From Alcanivorax sediminis (GTDB taxonomy: Bacteria > Pseudomonadota > Gammaproteobacteria > Pseudomonadales > Alcanivoracaceae), in the NCBI RefSeq assembly GCF_009601165.1, contig NZ_WIRE01000001.1, forward strand, positions 1,612,001-1,676,000: 64,000 bases of DNA. Direction: 5' to 3'. The notes beneath the pieces were generated by a model. It ran no database searches, was not told the DNA's origin, and saw nothing but the letters and a program-made list of their open reading frames with translations. The translations under genes and the position numbers were made by a program. Positions 18,973 through 28,128 of this stretch are shown here, one piece after another. Positions within the stretch are counted from its first letter, which is position 1, and the number at the start of each line of letters is the position of its first letter.

Positions 18973-20009
18973 GCGGCCAAGGCTCCGTTTTTCTTCCTGG
19001 CAGACACTTCGCCGTAACGACCGAAGCGAACCCGGTCGGTACTGGCGTTGATCTGTTGGAAAAACTGCTCGATCGCCACGCGTTGTTCGGTGGCATTTTC
19101 CAGTGTGTTAAATCCACGCCGGAAGTCCTCCCCGCCGGGCAGGTTCTGTGTATACCAACCCAGATGCTTGCGCGCGATGCGCACCCCCATGAACTCCCCG
19201 TAAAACTGATGGAGTTCAGCCAGGTGCTGTTGCACACAATCATGGACTTCCGTTACTAACGGCGCTGCAGGCAGCGAGCCGTGCTCGAGGTAATGCAGGG
19301 TGTCCCGGAAGATCCACGGGTTACCCTGAGCAGCGCGGCCGATCATGATACCACCGGCTCCTGTGGATTCCAGTACCTGTTTAGCTTTTTCCGGGCTATC
19401 CACGTCGCCGTTAGCCATGATCGGAATATTAACGGCGTCCACCACCGCGGCGATGGTGGCGTATTCTGCTTCACCGTTAAATTTGTCGGCACGCGTGCGA
19501 CCATGAATGGCCAGTGCCTGAATACCAGCGGCTTCTGCGATCTTTGCAATGTGGATGGCATTACGGCGCTCACGATCCGGACCGGTCCGGATTTTGAGAG
19601 TGACCGGGACATCCACTGCGCCAACTACCGCATCGAGGATGCGCGCGACCAGATCCTCGTCGGCTAGCAGGGCTGACCCCGCTGCCCGCTTGCATACCTT
19701 TTTGGCCGGGCAGCCCATATTGATATCAATGATCTGGGCGCCCTGATCCACATTGGCGCGGGCGGCGTCTGCCAGCATCTGTGGTTCGCCCCCGGCAATC
19801 TGCACCGAGATCGGACCAGGTTCGCCAGCGTGATCAAGCCGTTGCCGGGACTTGCGGGAGTTCCACAAGCGGGTATCCGAGGTCACCATCTCTGACACCA
19901 GCAGACCCGCACCCAGGTCCCGGCAAAGGCGCCGGAACGGGCGATCGGTGACGCCGGCCATGGGGGCCAGGATCAGCGAGTTGGGCAGCATGTAGGGTCC
20001 GATCTGCAT
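18969..20009 (-). CDS. dusB: tRNA-dihydrouridine synthase B
   Basis: Flavoenzyme (346 residues) that reduces uridine to dihydrouridine in the tRNA D-loop. The TIM barrel begins [20 protein letters not shown], followed by [10 protein letters not shown] and the catalytic Cys in [18 protein letters not shown] (about 106), then [23 protein letters not shown] and [15 protein letters not shown]. The ORF is open to 20126, but the family starts at ATG 20009. Co-transcribed with fis. Confidence 0.96.
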   Translation of the reverse strand: MQIGPYMLPNSLILAPMAGVTDRPFRRLCRDLGAGLLVSEMVTSDTRLWNSRKSRQRLDHAGEPGPISVQIAGGEPQMLADAARANVDQGAQIIDINMGCPAKKVCKRAAGSALLADEDLVARILDAVVGAVDVPVTLKIRTGPDRERRNAIHIAKIAEAAGIQALAIHGRTRADKFNGEAEYATIAAVVDAVNIPIMANGDVDSPEKAKQVLESTGAGGIMIGRAAQGNPWIFRDTLHYLEHGSLPAAPLVTEVHDCVQQHLAELHQFYGEFMGVRIARKHLGWYTQNLPGGEDFRRGFNTLENATEQRVAIEQFFQQINASTDRVRFGRYGEVSARKKNGALAA

Positions 20010-20187
20010 GATCACACGATGGCAGCTGGTTAAAAAGGGAGCTAATGATAGTGATCGGGGCGGGGGGATGAAAGGGCAGACCGGGACTTTTCGTCCCCGT
20101 CTGTCAGCTGGTGCTGTGTTGGGCATGGCCGGCGGTGATGCCGGGCTTGACGCCTGGCACGCTTACTGGAGTCAGGCGCCAGGGGTT

Positions 20188-21414
20188 TTATCGCTGGCTG
20201 ACCTGACTGGCGTTTTTCAGGCTTGGGAGCAGACGCAGATTATAGTTCACCGCTTTATTGCCGGGATCCACGATTTCCAGTGATACATGCAAGGGGGTTT
20301 TGGTCGGCATGTTGTCCATGCCACGCAGATCCCCATGCAGATATTCCTCGGGTTTGAAACGACGGCTGGCCACGGGACTGCCATCCAGGGCGCTGAAACG
20401 CAGCTCCAGATCCGGGAAGGGCTGTGGGTAGCGTGCTTCATTATAAAGGATGGCGTCCACAATCAAGGCGTTGTTGTATTCAGGGTGGCTGCGGACGACC
20501 AGGTTGGCGCCCCGCAGTTTGCTGATATCACTACGGCTTGGCAGTCTACAGCCAAGAGCATCGCAGGCTTGCAGGTAGACCGGGCGCCATTGTGGGGTGC
20601 GTGCCAGGTGGTCAAAGTTGAAGTAGGCATACTGACCGACAAGGACTACTGCGGCTAATAGCGACAGTGCGGTCCATTTGATCAGGCCCTGCCAGTCATA
20701 GTGGGGCTTGAAGGGTAGATCGCGTTCACGCACGGGGCGAGACGGGATGGCAACCGGTTCGTCATTGAGGTCGTCTCCGAACAGATCCAGACCGCCGAAC
20801 AGGGAGTCGTCCTCCTTTCTCTCTTTCTGTTGTGGCTTCCTGGTAGCTGGAGTGGCTTGCCCGCCACTGGGCCTGGCCGCAGAAGGCGGTGTCTGACGGG
20901 GCTGCTCATCCCGTGGAGCAAAGGTGGCTGGTGGAGGTGACTTTGGCTGTGCGGACACAGGCTCGTCATCATCTTCCAGTTCATTGAGCAAGGCTTCTGC
21001 CCATGACTCGTCGGCGCCCTCATTATGGGTGGAGCGGCCGGCGCCGGCCATATCGGAGAAGTCTTCGCCGAGGCCGTCCTCGTCGCTCCCCTCTTCAAGG
21101 CTCATGAACGAGTCGCTCAGCTCCATGCCTTCCATGCTGAGGCCGTCGGGGCTTTTGATCAGGTCTTCCTCAGGGGGAGGCGTTTTCTCCCGAGGTGGTG
21201 GCGGCGTGGCACTACTGTTATCGAGGGCTCCGGCCCAACGATCTTCTGAAGTGCTTTTGTCATTGGAGGGCGGGTCCACCAGGTGATCCGTGGCCTGAAA
21301 GATCTGCAGGCAGGAGCCACAGCGTACTGCGCCATTGGCTTGCTTGAGATGCTCTTCAGTGATCTTGAACTGGGCTGCACAGTGCGGGCAGCGCGTCTTG
21401 TACTGGGTGGCCAT
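20188..21414 (-). CDS. MJ0042/DUF3426 zinc-ribbon membrane protein
   Basis: A 408-residue protein with an N-terminal zinc ribbon (Cys9, Cys12, Cys32, Cys35 in TRCPHC...VRCGSC), a long low-complexity acidic/proline-rich linker (about 60-235), one membrane helix (about 248-268, LSLLAAVVLVGQYAY) and a C-terminal DUF3426 domain (about 280-400). Proteins of this type usually sit between prmA and dusB in gammaproteobacteria, as here; their function is not established. ATG 21414 has AGGCGA upstream. The orientation suggests a cytosolic zinc ribbon and a periplasmic DUF3426 domain. Confidence 0.88.
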   Translation of the reverse strand: MATQYKTRCPHCAAQFKITEEHLKQANGAVRCGSCLQIFQATDHLVDPPSNDKSTSEDRWAGALDNSSATPPPPREKTPPPEEDLIKSPDGLSMEGMELSDSFMSLEEGSDEDGLGEDFSDMAGAGRSTHNEGADESWAEALLNELEDDDEPVSAQPKSPPPATFAPRDEQPRQTPPSAARPSGGQATPATRKPQQKERKEDDSLFGGLDLFGDDLNDEPVAIPSRPVRERDLPFKPHYDWQGLIKWTALSLLAAVVLVGQYAYFNFDHLARTPQWRPVYLQACDALGCRLPSRSDISKLRGANLVVRSHPEYNNALIVDAILYNEARYPQPFPDLELRFSALDGSPVASRRFKPEEYLHGDLRGMDNMPTKTPLHVSLEIVDPGNKAVNYNLRLLPSLKNASQVSQR

Positions 21415-21543
21415 GAATGTCGCCTGATCGTTATTGGTTAAATCCGCTGTATGCTCACGCACCCCGAAAGCGATGATGCATATAGCCGATAGCTATTCTT
21501 TTTACAGAAAAAGCGGCTTTGCTCGCAAGGACCTGGACCGCAA

Positions 21544-22425
21544 TTATCCGTCCTTGCGAATCCCGTCGATACGTACCCAGTCACCTTTCTGGGAGGTGGG
21601 GTTGAGATCGAACCAGGGCGCATAAGCCTCACGCACGGATTCAGCTTGCTCGGCAAGAATGCCGGAAAGGGCCAGTTTGCTACCCGGACGGCAATAACCT
21701 GCCAGCAATGCGGACAACTCCACCAGCGGGCCGGCGAGGATGTTGGCCACCAGTACATCACAGTGGAAAGGCTGGGGCATCTCTTCGGGCAGGTGCAATG
21801 ACAGCCGCTCGGCGACGCCATTATTGCCGGCGTTGTCTTCACTGGCGATCAAGGCCTGGGGGTCGATGTCAGTGCCAACCGCCTCGCGGGCTCCCAGCAG
21901 GAGAGCCGCAATAGCCAGCACCCCGGAGCCACAGCCAAAGTCGAGCACGGTCTGGTCGGTGAGGTTGTTACCATCCAGCCATTCAAGACACAGCGCGGTG
22001 GTTTCATGGGTGCCCGTGCCAAACGCCAGACCCGGATCCAGTTTCAGGTTGATGCCTTTGGTGTCCGGGGCTTCAGTCCAGCTGGGTACGATCCAGAGTC
22101 GCTCACCAAATCTCATGGGAGCAAAATCATCCATCCATGCGCGTTCCCAGGCCTGGTCTTCCAGCACTTCGTGATGCATGGCGTCGGCGCTCAGCCCCTG
22201 CAGCTCCAGTGCTGCCTTGATCAGGTCGGGATCGTGCTCAGGATCGAACAGGGCAGTGACCACCGTATTCTGCCAGAGAGGCCGCGTTCCTGGCGGCGGC
22301 TCGAACACAGGTTGGTCTGCTCCATCGGTGAGGCTGACTGCACAGGCGCCGAGGTTTTCCAGGGCCGCCTGGAAGGCGTCCGCATGTTGTTCAGTGGTGG
22401 CAAGATGGAGTTGCAGCCAGGCCAT
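21544..22425 (-). CDS. prmA: Ribosomal protein L11 methyltransferase
   Basis: SAM-dependent enzyme (293 residues) that trimethylates ribosomal protein L11. The N-terminal substrate-recognition domain (about 1-65) starts [19 protein letters not shown]. The catalytic domain has [20 protein letters not shown], motif [20 protein letters not shown] (about 160) and [13 protein letters not shown]. Family order prmA, DUF3426 protein, dusB, fis is retained. A repeat module (A4) lies immediately upstream. Confidence 0.96.
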   Translation of the reverse strand: MAWLQLHLATTEQHADAFQAALENLGACAVSLTDGADQPVFEPPPGTRPLWQNTVVTALFDPEHDPDLIKAALELQGLSADAMHHEVLEDQAWERAWMDDFAPMRFGERLWIVPSWTEAPDTKGINLKLDPGLAFGTGTHETTALCLEWLDGNNLTDQTVLDFGCGSGVLAIAALLLGAREAVGTDIDPQALIASEDNAGNNGVAERLSLHLPEEMPQPFHCDVLVANILAGPLVELSALLAGYCRPGSKLALSGILAEQAESVREAYAPWFDLNPTSQKGDWVRIDGIRKDG

Positions 22426-22439
22426 GGTCGCTTCGCTCT

Positions 22440-22702
22440 AGTGAATAATTAATAGTGAATAGTTAATAGCTGCGCGGGAGGGGCTTGGGTAGCTTAAAGG
22501 CCGAGCGCCGCGCAGGCACTCTGGGTGCAATATGGCAAGAATGATAACAGTTAAGGCGCGCCGGAGGGTTATGGGTAGATCTTTTCTGGTTGTTAAACGC
22601 ACGAAGCCGCGCACAGGCTCTGTGCGCAGCTTCGGCGATGAGGAATAGCAACCAGCAGTAATCGCGAACTATTAATTATTAACTGTTCACTATTAATTGC
22701 TT
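22440..22702. repeat. Module A4: inverted AGTTAAC-type heptamers between accC and prmA
   Basis: Left: AGTGAAT, AATTAAT, AGTGAAT, AGTTAAT (22440-22467) then AGCTGCG. Right: CTATTAA, TTATTAA, CTGTTCA, CTATTAA (22669-22696) then TTGCTTT; the accC stop codon starts at the base after it. Four heptamers on each side, as in modules A2 and A3. No gene is evident between them; a decayed hairpin is at 22602-22634. Confidence 0.8.
22602..22634 (-). terminator. Terminator-like hairpin after accC
   Basis: CGAAGCCGCGCACAG (22602-22616) pairs with CTGTGCGCAGCTTCG (22620-22634), one mismatch, loop GCT. On the minus strand it is followed only by TGCGTTTAAC, so termination would be weak. Confidence 0.45.
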
Positions 22703-24049
22703 TTAGTGCGACCCCAGCTTCTTCTCCAGATGGTGGATATCCACGCCGCCTTTCAGGAAGGCTTCATCCTTGAAGATCTTGTCACGGTGCAGGTCCACAT
22801 TGGTCTTGATGCCTTCCACTACGATTTCATCAAGAGCGTTGCGCATGCGCGCCATGGCGATGTCGCGGTTTTCGCCCCAGGTGATCAGTTTGCCGATCAG
22901 GGAGTCATAGTAGGGAGGTACGGTGTAGCCACTGTAGATATGTGAGTCTACGCGGACGCCATTGCCACCCGGTGCGTGGAAGTAGGTCACCTTGCCTGGA
23001 GACGGAGTAAATCGTATCGGATCTTCGGCATTAACCCGCACTTCAATGGCATGGCCCTGGAATTTTACGTCAGACTGCTGAATCTGCAGGCCTTCACCGC
23101 CGGCAATACGCAGCTGTTCCTTGACGATATCCACACCGGTGATCATCTCGGTGACAGGGTGTTCAACCTGTACCCGGGTGTTCATCTCGATGAAGTAGAA
23201 GCCTTCATTTTCGTAGAGGAATTCGAAGGTGCCAGCGCCACGGTAGTTGATTTCCTTGCACGCATTGACACAGCGCAGAGCGACTTCATCTTTCAGATGC
23301 TGGGGGATTCCCGGTGCGGGCGCTTCTTCCACGACTTTCTGGTGGCGGCGCTGCAGGGAGCAGTCTCGGTCACCCAGGTGGATAGCGTGACCGGCCCCAT
23401 CAGCCAGTACCTGCACTTCCACGTGACGTGGCTTTTGCAGGAACTTTTCCATGTAAACGGTGGCGTCACCGAAGGCGTTCTTGGCTTCGGAGCGGGTCAG
23501 GGTGATGGCGTTGAGCAGGGTGCGCTCTTCTTCCACCACGCGCATGCCGCGGCCACCGCCGCCGGCAGCAGCCTTGATGATGACCGGGTAACCGATTTCG
23601 CGGGCCATTTTCAGTGCCGCATCGTTATCGTCACCTACCGGGCCGTTGGAACCCGGTACGGTGGGAACCCCCGCTTTCTTCATGGCTTCAATGGCGGCCA
23701 CCTTGTTGCCCATAAGGCGAATGGTTTCTGCCTTTGGACCGATGAAGGTGAAGCCAGAGCGTTCCACGCTTTCAGCAAAGTCGGCGTTTTCGGCCAGGAA
23801 GCCATAACCGGGATGAATGGCATCCGCGTCGGTCACTTCCGCAGCACTGATGATGGCAGGGATGTTCAGGTACGAATCCACGGAGGGAGCCGGACCAATG
23901 CAAACAGCTTCGTCAGCCAGGCGGACGTGCATGAGGTCACGATCGGCCTTGGAGTAGACCGCCACGGTGCGAATGCCCATTTCCTTGCAGGCACGCAGGA
24001 TACGCAGGGCGATTTCACCACGGTTGGCAATGACAACCTTTTCCAGCAT
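22703..24049 (-). CDS. accC: Acetyl-CoA carboxylase biotin carboxylase subunit
   Basis: ATP-grasp subunit (448 residues) that carboxylates biotin on AccB, first step of fatty acid synthesis. It begins [20 protein letters not shown], with [16 protein letters not shown], the glycine-rich ATP loop [32 protein letters not shown], and catalytic [17 protein letters not shown]. Located 14 nt after accB in the usual aroQ-accB-accC operon. Confidence 0.98.
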   Translation of the reverse strand: MLEKVVIANRGEIALRILRACKEMGIRTVAVYSKADRDLMHVRLADEAVCIGPAPSVDSYLNIPAIISAAEVTDADAIHPGYGFLAENADFAESVERSGFTFIGPKAETIRLMGNKVAAIEAMKKAGVPTVPGSNGPVGDDNDAALKMAREIGYPVIIKAAAGGGGRGMRVVEEERTLLNAITLTRSEAKNAFGDATVYMEKFLQKPRHVEVQVLADGAGHAIHLGDRDCSLQRRHQKVVEEAPAPGIPQHLKDEVALRCVNACKEINYRGAGTFEFLYENEGFYFIEMNTRVQVEHPVTEMITGVDIVKEQLRIAGGEGLQIQQSDVKFQGHAIEVRVNAEDPIRFTPSPGKVTYFHAPGGNGVRVDSHIYSGYTVPPYYDSLIGKLITWGENRDIAMARMRNALDEIVVEGIKTNVDLHRDKIFKDEAFLKGGVDIHHLEKKLGSH

Positions 24050-24063
24050 GAGAGATGCCTCCC

Positions 24064-24522
24064 TTAAACGATCGAGAAGAGAGGCTGGTCAAACTCAACC
24101 GGTTCGCCGTCTTCCACCAGGATGGCATCAATGGTGCCGGATTTGTCTGCTTCGATCTGGTTCATCATCTTCATGGCCTCAACGATGCACAGTACATCGC
24201 CGGCTTGAACCTTCTTGCCTACTTCGGCAAACATCGGAGCGCCCGGAGCCGGGGAGCGATAGAAGGTACCTACCATGGGGGAGCGAACCATGTGGCCACT
24301 GGGAGCCTCGGCTGCGGCAGGCGCTGCTGCTGGCTCCGCAGGGGCTGCTGCAGGTGCGGCTGCCGGCGCCAACGGCGGGGCAGCGTAATATTGTGCCGGT
24401 GCTGCAGGCTGACGGCTGCCACGGCTGATGCGAACGGACTCTTCGCCTTCACAAATTTCCAGCTCTTCAATGCCGGACTCTTCCAGCAGCTCAATCAGTT
24501 TCTTGATTTTGCGAATATCCAT
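24064..24522 (-). CDS. accB: Biotin carboxyl carrier protein of acetyl-CoA carboxylase
   Basis: A 152-residue biotin carrier. The N-terminal helix ([17 protein letters not shown]) is followed by an Ala/Pro-rich linker (about 35-75). The C-terminal biotinyl domain has [16 protein letters not shown] and the biotinylated lysine in [15 protein letters not shown] (about 117). Upstream aroQ and downstream accC share its operon. Confidence 0.97.
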   Translation of the reverse strand: MDIRKIKKLIELLEESGIEELEICEGEESVRISRGSRQPAAPAQYYAAPPLAPAAAPAAAPAEPAAAPAAAEAPSGHMVRSPMVGTFYRSPAPGAPMFAEVGKKVQAGDVLCIVEAMKMMNQIEADKSGTIDAILVEDGEPVEFDQPLFSIV

Positions 24523-24539
24523 GTCTCTAAACCATCCAG

Positions 24540-24983
24540 TTATTCGGGGGCCAGTTGTTCAAGGGCGGCTGTCAGCGCCAGCTGGTAGCCAATGGCTCCC
24601 AGTCCGCAGATCACACCACTCGCGATATCGGAAAAATAGGATTGGTGGCGGAACGTCTCCCTGGCGTGCACGTTGGACAGATGCACTTCAATAAAGGGAA
24701 TCGCCACAGCCAGCAGGGCATCACGCAGGGCGACGCTGGTGTGCGTGAAGGCTGCCGGGTTAATCAGAATGAAGTCGATGCCTTCGGTACGCGCATCGTG
24801 GATCCGCTCAATCAGCTCGTATTCTGCATTGCTTTGCAGATGCTGCAGGTGGTGGCCGGCCGCGCTGGCCTGATCCTGCAGTTGCTGGTTGATATCAGCC
24901 AGGGTGGTGTGCCCATACTTCTCCGGCTCGCGGGTGCCAAGCAGGTTCAGATTGGGGCCATGTAAGACCAGAATGGAAGCCAA
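24540..24983 (-). CDS. aroQ: 3-dehydroquinate dehydratase, type II
   Basis: Dehydrates 3-dehydroquinate in the shikimate pathway; 147 residues, typical of the dodecameric type II enzyme. It begins [21 protein letters not shown] (catalytic Tyr in EKYGH), then [20 protein letters not shown] and [17 protein letters not shown]. First gene of the aroQ-accB-accC operon. The promoter should lie in 24984-25100, but no confident -35/-10 pair was seen. Confidence 0.97.
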   Translation of the reverse strand: MASILVLHGPNLNLLGTREPEKYGHTTLADINQQLQDQASAAGHHLQHLQSNAEYELIERIHDARTEGIDFILINPAAFTHTSVALRDALLAVAIPFIEVHLSNVHARETFRHQSYFSDIASGVICGLGAIGYQLALTAALEQLAPE

Positions 24984-25328
24984 GACGGGTCTCCCTGGGA
25001 AAAGTGTCGTTATTTGTTGTGAACGTGCAGGAAAAACACGGCTAAGCCCAAGCTTTCTCGCACTCGTGCAATACTAGGGCGAAATCAGGGGGGAGAAAAG
25101 GGCTTTACAACATTCGTTACAAGTTGCCGGAAGATGGCGGGAAATCGGTACTGTTTCACGTTTTTTGTTTAGGAGGCGGAGCTTCAAGGCAGGGATAGTC
25201 TGGCGTGGGCTACCACTTGGCCCGGAGCTGCATGGTTTGCAGGAGACTCAACTTGTTGAGCGAACCATGCGAAGCATGGCATCGACCGAAGGGCGATCAA
25301 GGGTGGCGGGGCTGGAGGGGAACAGCGG

Positions 25329-25417
25329 CGAGTGACGAGTGGCGAGCTTCGAAAAGCAAAACCAGGCTATTGAGAACCGATTTCGCCTTTCGCAACTCGT
25401 CACTCGAAACGCACTTC
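25329..25417. repeat. Module B3: inverted TCGAAAC-type heptamers after dsbD
   Basis: The 449-bp spacer 24984-25432 has no gene. Left: CGAGTGA, CGAGTGG, CGAGCTT, CGAAAAG (25329-25356). Right: TCGCAAC, TCGTCAC, TCGAAAC, GCACTTC (25390-25417). It ends 16 bp from the dsbD stop codon. REP-like material (GAAGCATGGCATCGACCGAAGG) is just upstream at 25270-25300. Confidence 0.7.
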
Positions 25418-25432
25418 TTTCGCTTTACGGTC

Positions 25433-27301
25433 TCAGAGCTTCGGCATCACCTTGGCGTTGAGGTGTTCGATAAAGCGGTCAGGGCCCATTTCACCCAGTA
25501 CCCGGGCGTTGGGGACTTCACTGCTGCTGGTATCGAAGAACACCAGGGCAGGCAGGCCAAGGATGTTGTAGTGCTCCATGATGGCCTGGCTATCGTCGTT
25601 GATTTCGGTGATGTCCACGCGATAGAGGTCAAATCCGGTCATTTCTGACAATACGGCCGGGTTGGAGAGGGTTTCTTCTTCCAGTACCCGGCAGGCAACG
25701 CACCACTCGGCAAAGAAATCCACCAGCACGGGTTTGCCTGCACTGCGGGAGTTGGCCAGGGCCTGTGCCAAGGCCTGCTTGCCCACCAGGGTTTTCCAGG
25801 GGCCATGATCTTCGCGGTTTGTTCCGTCCTTGCCAGTGCTGGCCACCGATGAGGCAGAAGTGCTGGCCAGTGTTTCCAGAGGTTGCAGGGGGTCTTTGCC
25901 GCCAGCCAGCGCGCCGATAATCATCACTGAACCATACAGAGCCAGCACCAGTGCCAGCCCGCGCTTGAGACGGGCCAGCCCTTCGCCAGCAGACTCCAGC
26001 GCGCCCAGCTGCACCCCATAGACTGCAAAGAGCAGGCCGTACAAGCCGAGGGTGATGGTGTCATTGATGATCCGGTTGAGCAGCCAGATGGCGACACCCA
26101 GCATGACCACCCCGAAGAAGCGCTTGATCTCTTCCATCCACATGCCTGCACGGGGCAGCAGGCTGCCGCCGCCGGTACCGGCAATAATCAGGGGAATGCC
26201 CATGCCAATGGACAGCGCAAACAGGGAGGCGGCACCGGTGACCGCATCACCGCTGGCAGCCACGTAGATCAGGGCTCCTGCCAGGATTGGGGTGACACAG
26301 GGGGACACAACCAGTGCGGAGATTGCGCCCATGAGGGCAGCACCAATCAGGCTGCCACGCTTTTCAGCCCCGGGCTGATGCAGCCTGTCGCGCAGAAAAT
26401 GAGGCAGTTGTAGTTCATAGAGTCCGAACATGGACAGGGCCAGTGCGACAAAAATCACTGCAGAGGTAATGATGGCTGCCGGTTGTTGCAGCATGAACTG
26501 CAGATTGAGACCCGCGCCGAACAGGGCGACCAGCAGACCCGCGAGGGTGTACGGCACGGCGACGCCTAGTACGTAGGCGCTGCTCAGCACAAAACCACGG
26601 CTGGCACTGGGGTTGTCTTCACCGGCAATGATACCGGAGAGAATAGGAATCATCGGGAATACGCAGGGGGTGAACGCCAGCAGCAGCCCCCCCACGAAGA
26701 ACAGGCCAATGATCAGGCTGATGGACTGGTTCTCCATCCATTGATTAAAGGCGTTGGCGTCTTCTGACTGCAGGGTATCCAGGAAGCCGTCGGTACTACT
26801 GGCCGGACTGGCCGCCGTAGCGGCCTGGGGCTTTTTTGCAGGCTGTGGACTACTGAAATCGAACGTTTTCCTGGTGGGCGGGTAGCACAGGGTATCCTCA
26901 ATGCAGCCCTGGTAGCGCACTTCCAGCTGGGTATCCACCAGCGGCACACTCTTTACCGGCAATGCCAAGCGAAGGTTATGGAAATAGACAATGACGTCAC
27001 CGAAAATTTCGTCGGTTTTGGGTTTGCCCTCAGGCAAGGTGATGTCGTCAAAGCTTTCCAGCACATTGCCGTTGGTATCCTTCAGGGTGAACCCGAAGCG
27101 GTGCTGATACAGATAAACATCGTCGATCAGCTCAAAATCCAGCAGCAGTTGCTGGTTGTCCCAGTCCGCATCAGTCACCAGCTGAATGGCTTCATCCACA
27201 GTGGGCAGGCGTTCCTCACCAAACAGGTCCTGCGCCATGCTGGTAGACCAGGCCAGTAGTAGTGTCAGTGCCAGTCCCAGTCGTTGCCAGGTTATGTGCA
27301 T
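25433..27301 (-). CDS. dsbD: Thiol:disulfide interchange protein DsbD
   Basis: Moves electrons from cytosolic thioredoxin across the inner membrane to periplasmic thiol proteins. 622 residues: signal peptide (1-22), periplasmic alpha domain with a Cys pair in QGCIEDTLCYPPTR (about 128-135), eight-helix membrane domain with FTPCVFPMIP and VVSPCVTPILAG, and a C-terminal thioredoxin domain with FAEWCVACRVLEEE (about 533). GAGGAG 7 nt before ATG 27301 fixes the start. It is divergent from the TlpA-like operon, which contains a likely electron acceptor. Confidence 0.96.
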   Translation of the reverse strand: MHITWQRLGLALTLLLAWSTSMAQDLFGEERLPTVDEAIQLVTDADWDNQQLLLDFELIDDVYLYQHRFGFTLKDTNGNVLESFDDITLPEGKPKTDEIFGDVIVYFHNLRLALPVKSVPLVDTQLEVRYQGCIEDTLCYPPTRKTFDFSSPQPAKKPQAATAASPASSTDGFLDTLQSEDANAFNQWMENQSISLIIGLFFVGGLLLAFTPCVFPMIPILSGIIAGEDNPSASRGFVLSSAYVLGVAVPYTLAGLLVALFGAGLNLQFMLQQPAAIITSAVIFVALALSMFGLYELQLPHFLRDRLHQPGAEKRGSLIGAALMGAISALVVSPCVTPILAGALIYVAASGDAVTGAASLFALSIGMGIPLIIAGTGGGSLLPRAGMWMEEIKRFFGVVMLGVAIWLLNRIINDTITLGLYGLLFAVYGVQLGALESAGEGLARLKRGLALVLALYGSVMIIGALAGGKDPLQPLETLASTSASSVASTGKDGTNREDHGPWKTLVGKQALAQALANSRSAGKPVLVDFFAEWCVACRVLEEETLSNPAVLSEMTGFDLYRVDITEINDDSQAIMEHYNILGLPALVFFDTSSSEVPNARVLGEMGPDRFIEHLNAKVMPKL

Positions 27302-27385
27302 TACTTTCTCCTCAAACCCCGATCGCAAAAGCGGCACCTCTTCGATGCCCACATGGCAGATAAGTTTCAGGGTCGTTTATTAACG

Positions 27386-27410
27386 GTGCCTTAAGGTTGC
27401 TTTAAGGCAC
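27386..27410 (+). promoter_or_regulatory. PmrA/QseB-type operator at the head of the redox operon
   Basis: CTTAAG-GTTGC-TTTAAG (27390-27406) is a direct repeat of CTTAAG with a 5-bp spacer, the arrangement bound by PmrA/QseB-class OmpR regulators. It is embedded in a 9-7-9 palindrome (GTGCCTTAA...TTAAGGCAC). It lies 42 bp before the TlpA-like gene and about 85 bp from the divergent dsbD start. The operon ends with an OmpR-type regulator of that class, so autoregulation is a natural inference. Confidence 0.65.
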
Positions 27411-27447
27411 GGGCAGGAAGCTGTGGTCTCAACATAAGGAGAACCTC

Positions 27448-27894
27448 ATGCGCTTCCTACGGGTACTTGTCTTGCTGGCCACTCCCTGGCTGGCCCACGC
27501 CGAGCCCCTGCCATTTTCCCAAGAGCAGGTGATAGACGCAAAAGTGATTTACGTGGATTTCTGGGCCAGCTGGTGCGGACCCTGTCGGCGCTCGTTCCCC
27601 TGGTTGAATGAGATGCAGGCCAAATACCGGGAAAAGGGGTTCACCGTTGTCGGTGTCAATGTGGACCCGGACAAGGCGGATGCCCAGCTTTTTCTCGACA
27701 AATACCCGGCGACCTTCCCGCTGGTCTACGACCCAAACGGGGAACTGGCCACCCGCTATCAGCTTCAGGGTATGCCCAGCTCGATCTTGCTGGGGGCGGA
27801 TGGCCGGGAGCTGTCTCGTCACATCGGGTTCTCGGAAAAACACAAAGATGACTACGAGCAGGAAATTGTCCGGTTACTGGAGGCAAAGCAATGA
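27448..27894 (+). CDS. TlpA-like periplasmic thioredoxin
   Basis: A 148-residue TlpA/ResA-type protein with a cleavable signal (1-18, ending LAHAEP). The redox motif is FWASWCGPCRRSFPWLN (Cys43, Cys46), followed by the cis-proline loop LQGMPSSILLG. AAGGAG precedes the ATG. It overlaps the DUF4266 gene by 4 nt. Reduction by the divergently encoded DsbD, and action on the cysteines of the next lipoprotein, are inferences from context. Confidence 0.93.
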   Translation: MRFLRVLVLLATPWLAHAEPLPFSQEQVIDAKVIYVDFWASWCGPCRRSFPWLNEMQAKYREKGFTVVGVNVDPDKADAQLFLDKYPATFPLVYDPNGELATRYQLQGMPSSILLGADGRELSRHIGFSEKHKDDYEQEIVRLLEAKQ

Positions 27895-28118
27895 AAAGGT
27901 TGATGAGTCTGGTGGCCGTGATGGCGGTCCTTGGCGCCCTTGCCGGGTGTCAGAACCTGGGGGTGCAGCCGTGGGAGCGGGATCTGCTGGCCAAGCCGGT
28001 GATGACGCCGGGGGCTGCCGATGGTCTCGATGATGCGCTGGATGACCACATTTACTTCAGCAAGGAAGCGACCAGTGGTGGGCGAGGATTTGGCGGCGGC
28101 GGCTGTGGCTGTAACTGA
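27891..28118 (+). CDS. DUF4266 lipoprotein with C-terminal CGCN
   Basis: A 75-residue predicted lipoprotein: signal with lipobox LAGC (Cys20), a short conserved body (VQPWERDLLAKPVM; DDALDDHIYFSKEATSGG), then a glycine run ending GGGGCGCN with Cys72 and Cys74 at the very C-terminus. It matches DUF4266, a family of unknown function usually found next to DUF3570 and ApbE. The glycine-rich CxC tail looks like a metal- or redox-active site, or a modification target. Translationally coupled to the TlpA-like gene. Confidence 0.85.
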   Translation: MKRLMSLVAVMAVLGALAGCQNLGVQPWERDLLAKPVMTPGAADGLDDALDDHIYFSKEATSGGRGFGGGGCGCN

Positions 28119-28128
28119 GGAACGAACC

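Noticed and set aside
20101..20187. Another GCGTCNR heptamer pair between dusB and the DUF3426 gene
   Set aside because: Fragments such as GACGCCT and AGTCAGG are present, but the 7-bp register is not maintained over enough units.
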